Notes under the pieces: generated by a model
Database searches by the model: none
Told to the model about the DNA's origin: nothing
The model's input: only the letters and a program-made list of their open reading frames with translations
Assembly: GCF_016405905.1 (NCBI RefSeq)
Contig: NZ_JAEFCB010000017.1
Span: 1-64,000 of the forward strand
From: Variovorax sp. IB41
GTDB lineage: Bacteria; Pseudomonadota; Gammaproteobacteria; Burkholderiales; Burkholderiaceae_C
Length of the DNA: 64,000 nucleotides
Direction of reading: 5' to 3'
Part shown: one piece after another, positions 61,338 through 64,000 of the stretch
Layout: each line of letters opens with the position of its first letter
Numbering within the stretch: position 1 is the first letter of the stretch
Position numbers and translations under genes: made by a program

Positions 61338-62558
61338 ATGTCATCGCCGCTCCCTGCTCCAACCCCCACGCCTGCTTTTTCCCTGTGGCGCATCGCCGTG
61401 CCGGCGTTTGCGCCTTCGTTGCTCTTCGGGCTGGGCGAGGGCGCCATCCTGCCCATCGTGCCGTTGACGGCGCGCGACCTGGGCGCGTCCGTGCCCATGG
61501 CCGCGCTGGTGATCGCGATGATCGGCATCGGCTCGCTGTTCAACAACATCCCCGCTTCGATGATCACGATGCGCTGGGGCGAGCGCTGGGCCATCGTCGC
61601 GGCGGGGGTGTGGAGCGGCCTGGGCATGCTGCTGTGCGTGCTGACCTCGCACCTGGGGTTGTTCGCCGCGGGCTGCTTCATGGTGGGCATGTCGCAGGCC
61701 GTCTACAACCTCGCGCGCCAGAGCTACATGACCGAGGCGGTGCCCATCGAATACCGCGCGCGGGCGCTCTCGACGCTGGGCGGCGTCATGCGCATCGGCA
61801 TGTTCGCCGGGCCGTTTATCGCGGCCGGAGCGGTGCATCTGTTCGGCCTCTCCGCGGCTTACGTGGTCGGCATCGTGGCGGTGATGGGGGCCGCGGCCAT
61901 CGGCGCGCGCATTCCCGACCTGGAGGCGCCGCCGGTCCCGGCCGGGCAGGCGGTGCCGGCCTCGACCTCCGTCCTCTCGACCCTGCGGGACCATCGGCGC
62001 GTGTTCCTCACGCTGGGCCTGGGCGTGGTGCTGGTCAGCGCGGTGCGGGCCTCGCGCCAGGCCGTGATCCCGCTGTGGGCCGACCACCTGATGCTGGCGC
62101 CCTCGGTGGCCTCGCTGATCTACGGCCTGGCGGGCGGCATCGACATGCTGGTGTTCTATCCGGCCGGCAAGGTGATGGACAGGAAGGGCCGGCGCTGGGT
62201 CGCGGTGCCTTCGATGCTGATCATGGGGCTGGCGATGCTGCTGATGCCGCTCACGACCGGCGTCGTCACGCTGCTGCTCGCGTCGCTGGCGATCGGCTTC
62301 GGCAACGGCATCGGCTCAGGAATGATCATGACCATCGGCGCCGACCACTCGCCGCGCCACGGCCGCGCGCACTTCCTGGGCATATGGCGCCTGATGTCCG
62401 ACATCGGCTCCTCCTGCGGCCCGGCGCTGCTGTCGCTCCTGGCGGGCGGGCTGTCGCTGGCCGCGGGCATCGCCGTGACCGGGCTGATCGCCTTCGCCGC
62501 GGCGGGAACGCTGGCGTACTGGCTTCCGCGGAAGGTGATTGCAGCGGTCCGGAAGTGA
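61338..62558 (+). CDS. MFS transporter
   Basis: A 406-residue protein with about twelve hydrophobic segments. The loop 2-3 motif is partly kept (ITMRWGERWA), and the second-half counterpart is AGKVMDRKGRRWVA. It has FMVGMSQAVYNLARQSYMTE and GFGNGIGSGMIMTIG. It belongs to the multidrug or small-molecule exporter-like MFS group; the substrate is unknown. It stands alone, downstream of the tRNA terminator. Confidence 0.88.
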   Translation: MSSPLPAPTPTPAFSLWRIAVPAFAPSLLFGLGEGAILPIVPLTARDLGASVPMAALVIAMIGIGSLFNNIPASMITMRWGERWAIVAAGVWSGLGMLLCVLTSHLGLFAAGCFMVGMSQAVYNLARQSYMTEAVPIEYRARALSTLGGVMRIGMFAGPFIAAGAVHLFGLSAAYVVGIVAVMGAAAIGARIPDLEAPPVPAGQAVPASTSVLSTLRDHRRVFLTLGLGVVLVSAVRASRQAVIPLWADHLMLAPSVASLIYGLAGGIDMLVFYPAGKVMDRKGRRWVAVPSMLIMGLAMLLMPLTTGVVTLLLASLAIGFGNGIGSGMIMTIGADHSPRHGRAHFLGIWRLMSDIGSSCGPALLSLLAGGLSLAAGIAVTGLIAFAAAGTLAYWLPRKVIAAVRK

Positions 62559-62623
62559 TCGCCGACACTGCCCGGCAGCGGCATCGCCGGGGCCCGATGC
62601 GGTACCATGGCTTTCCCCCCGTT

Positions 62624-62690
62624 GGGTGAGACTCCTGGCGGTGAGACCCCTGCAAGACCGGAAGCCTCCCAAGGCGTCCGGTCTTTTTCT
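62624..62690 (+). ncRNA. Candidate small RNA or attenuator with duplicated motif and terminator
   Basis: Two near-identical boxes, GGTGAGACTCCT at 62625-62636 and GGTGAGACCCCT at 62640-62651, are followed by a terminator hairpin GACCGGA...TCCGGTC (62656-62683) with a T run to about 62688. A promoter-like GGTACCAT lies at 62601-62608. The boxes contain CUCC stretches that could pair with Shine-Dalgarno sequences. It may be a separate small RNA or a leader of the 73-residue gene downstream. I match no known family with confidence. Confidence 0.4.
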
Positions 62691-62772
62691 TTCCCCCTCG
62701 ACGTTCTCCCCCACGACCATTCACCGCGCGCCGGCGTCGCTTCGCCACCGCGCACATGCAAGATTTCCATCG

Positions 62773-62994
62773 ATGACGGAGTTGACTGATCTGGACGAGG
62801 CCAGCCTGGCGGAACATGCCGCGGAGTGGCGCCGACGCGCGCTGCGCGGCGAGAAACAGGCGCGCGGCATCGCGCATGCCCTCGAGACCGAGATGCGCCG
62901 CCGCTCCGGCGACACGCTCACCCAGAACATCGACCTCGACACCCGCCCGCAGGCGCTGCGCCTGGCGCCGCGGCCGTGGTGGAAATTCTGGTGA
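62773..62994 (+). CDS. Small hypothetical protein (73 residues)
   Basis: A short basic, mostly helical protein (LDEASLAEHAAEWRRRALRG) ending PRPWWKFW, a C-terminal pattern seen in small conserved proteins of Comamonadaceae. No signal peptide or domain is evident. It lies downstream of the terminator-like hairpin at 62656. Coding bias and the conserved-looking tail support it as real. Confidence 0.7.
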   Translation: MTELTDLDEASLAEHAAEWRRRALRGEKQARGIAHALETEMRRRSGDTLTQNIDLDTRPQALRLAPRPWWKFW

Positions 62995-63065
62995 GCCTGT
63001 CGGACCGCGCCGCCTGAGCGTCCCGGCCGGTTGCGGGGTCCGGCGGACCCTGACACCATGGCCGC

Positions 63066-63794
63066 ATGCCTTACCAACTCCATTACTGGCCCACGATCCA
63101 GGGCCGCGGTGAATTCGTGCGGCTCGCGCTCGAAGCAGCGGGTGCCGACTATGTCGATGTGGCGCGGCTGCCCGAATCCAAAGGCGGCGGCGAGTCCGCA
63201 CTCGGCGAGCGGCTCGGCGACCCCAACAACGCCCGCGCCGCGTTCGCGCCGCCTTTCCTCGTGGACGGCGACATCGTGGTGGGCCAGACCGCCGCGATCC
63301 TGCTGTACCTCGGGCCGCGCCTGGGGCTCTCGGGCGTCGGCGAGTCCGACGGCCTGTGGACCCACCAGCTGCAGCTCACCATCGCCGATGTGGTGGCCGA
63401 GGCGCACGACACGCACCATCCGATCTCGACCGGCGCCTATTACGAAGACCAGCGCGATGCGGCCGTGCAGCGCGCGCAGTCCTTCCGGGAAGAGCGGATT
63501 CCCAAGTTTCTGAACTGGTTCGAGCAGGTGCTCCAGCGCAACCCCGCGGGGGACCTGCACCTGGTCGGCGACATGCTGACCTATGCCGATCTCTCGCTGT
63601 TCCAGCTGGTGGACGGGCTGCACTACGCGTTCCCGAAAGCCGCCGCGCGGGCGCTCGCCCGCACGCCGGCTATCGAGAAACTGCACGCCAACGTCAAGCG
63701 CCGCCAGCGCGTGCACGACTACCTGCAGAGCCCGCGCCGCATCGCGTTCAACGAGGACGGGATCTTCAGGCGGTATGCGGAGCTGGACGGCTAG
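63066..63794 (+). CDS. Glutathione S-transferase family protein
   Basis: A 242-residue protein. The N-terminal thioredoxin-like domain begins YQLHYWPTIQGRGEFVRLALEAAG, with the cis-Pro/SNAIL-equivalent APPFLVDGDIVVGQTAAIL. An alpha-helical C-terminal domain follows (MLTYADLSLFQLVDGLHY contains the N-capping Asp). Tyr6 is a candidate catalytic residue. It resembles sigma/mu-like cytosolic GSTs. It is convergent with rsmI, 16 bases apart. Confidence 0.92.
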   Translation: MPYQLHYWPTIQGRGEFVRLALEAAGADYVDVARLPESKGGGESALGERLGDPNNARAAFAPPFLVDGDIVVGQTAAILLYLGPRLGLSGVGESDGLWTHQLQLTIADVVAEAHDTHHPISTGAYYEDQRDAAVQRAQSFREERIPKFLNWFEQVLQRNPAGDLHLVGDMLTYADLSLFQLVDGLHYAFPKAAARALARTPAIEKLHANVKRRQRVHDYLQSPRRIAFNEDGIFRRYAELDG

Positions 63795-63810
63795 TTAGTC
63801 AGTCGCTCGG

Positions 63811-64000
63811 CTAGTCGCCGCCGTCATTGCGGATGCGCAGCGCGGTTTCGTAGAGCGCATTGCGCGGCGCACCGCTGATCTCGGCGGCCAGCCGCACCGC
63901 GGTTTTCACCGGCAGTTCGGCCAGCAGCAGTCGCAGCACGCGCTCGCCTTCCGCGCCGCCGTCGCCGCTCACCGCGACCGGGTGCAGCACCAGCGCGAAT
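63811..64000 (-). CDS. rsmI: 16S rRNA 2'-O-ribose C1402 methyltransferase, C-terminal end (5' part outside window)
   Basis: The minus-strand frame runs open from the window edge to a TAG at 63811-63813. The visible residues, LRLLLAELPVKTAVRLAAEI then SGAPRNALYETALRIRNDGG, match the C-terminal helical end of RsmI, which methylates cytidine 1402 of 16S rRNA. The catalytic SAM domain is not in the window. Confidence 0.85.
   Translation of the reverse strand, partial: FALVLHPVAVSGDGGAEGERVLRLLLAELPVKTAVRLAAEISGAPRNALYETALRIRNDGGD

Overview
The window is GC-rich, densely coded chromosomal DNA from a betaproteobacterium. The gene families (a Comamonadaceae-type atp operon, a complete rutA-F set, type VI secretion genes, and GC-rich intergenic repeats typical of Variovorax/Acidovorax relatives) suggest Variovorax or a close relative. 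That placement is an inference from gene content; there is no rRNA in the window. No stretch longer than about 300 bases lacks a gene or RNA.

Layout: (1) 1-10617, a type VI secretion cargo island: the end of one VgrG, a DUF4123 adaptor, a VasX-like membrane effector, a second complete VgrG, a probable PD-(D/E)XK nuclease effector, and two tandem PoNi-type immunity genes separated by a 9-bp tandem repeat. (2) 10733-13642 (minus), dat/DUF493/lipB/lipA, the lipoate operon. (3) 13800-21605, atpIBEFHAGDC, with an extra lipoprotein gene and a long stem-loop between atpG and atpD. (4) 21800-27912, a ROK regulator, a ribose-type sugar ABC transporter and a Gfo/Idh/MocA dehydrogenase. (5) 27962-29267, a PAP2 phosphatase and a DUF3617 protein. 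(6) 29348-35952, the ligase-associated DNA repair module (exonuclease, ATP-dependent ligase, Lhr-like helicase, PdeM), with trxC on the opposite strand inside it. (7) 36066-39022, two TPM proteins, LemA and a Rossmann-fold protein. (8) 39030-51151, a pyrimidine island. (9) 51368-53449, three small housekeeping-type genes. (10) 53517-54164, a membrane-anchored cytochrome c. (11) 54281-61063, an RND tripartite efflux pump with a divergent TetR repressor. (12) tRNA-Arg(CCG), an MFS transporter, a candidate small RNA or attenuator, a 73-residue protein, a GST, and the 3' end of rsmI.

The most interesting part is region 8. The rutABCDEF operon encodes the full Rut uracil-ring-opening pathway but has no rutG permease. 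Upstream of rutA I read a sigma-54 -24/-12 promoter, a RutR box, and an NtrC-like enhancer. The divergent region next to rutR carries a second RutR box beside a second sigma-54 promoter. That promoter points into a seven-gene minus-strand operon: a 2-oxoglutarate/Fe(II) dioxygenase, a VOC protein, a BMP-type nucleoside ABC transporter and a cysteine hydrolase. I infer a two-operon nitrogen- and pyrimidine-controlled regulon in which an ABC importer replaces RutG and the dioxygenase may extend the substrate range, for example to thymine.

The T6SS island also deserves attention. It has a nuclease effector with an internal hydrophobic segment, two diverged immunity paralogs of which only one keeps a C-terminal extension, and a membrane effector with no visible immunity gene beside it. 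Start codons were chosen from ribosome binding sites, gene overlaps and family alignment recalled from memory; no database search was run.
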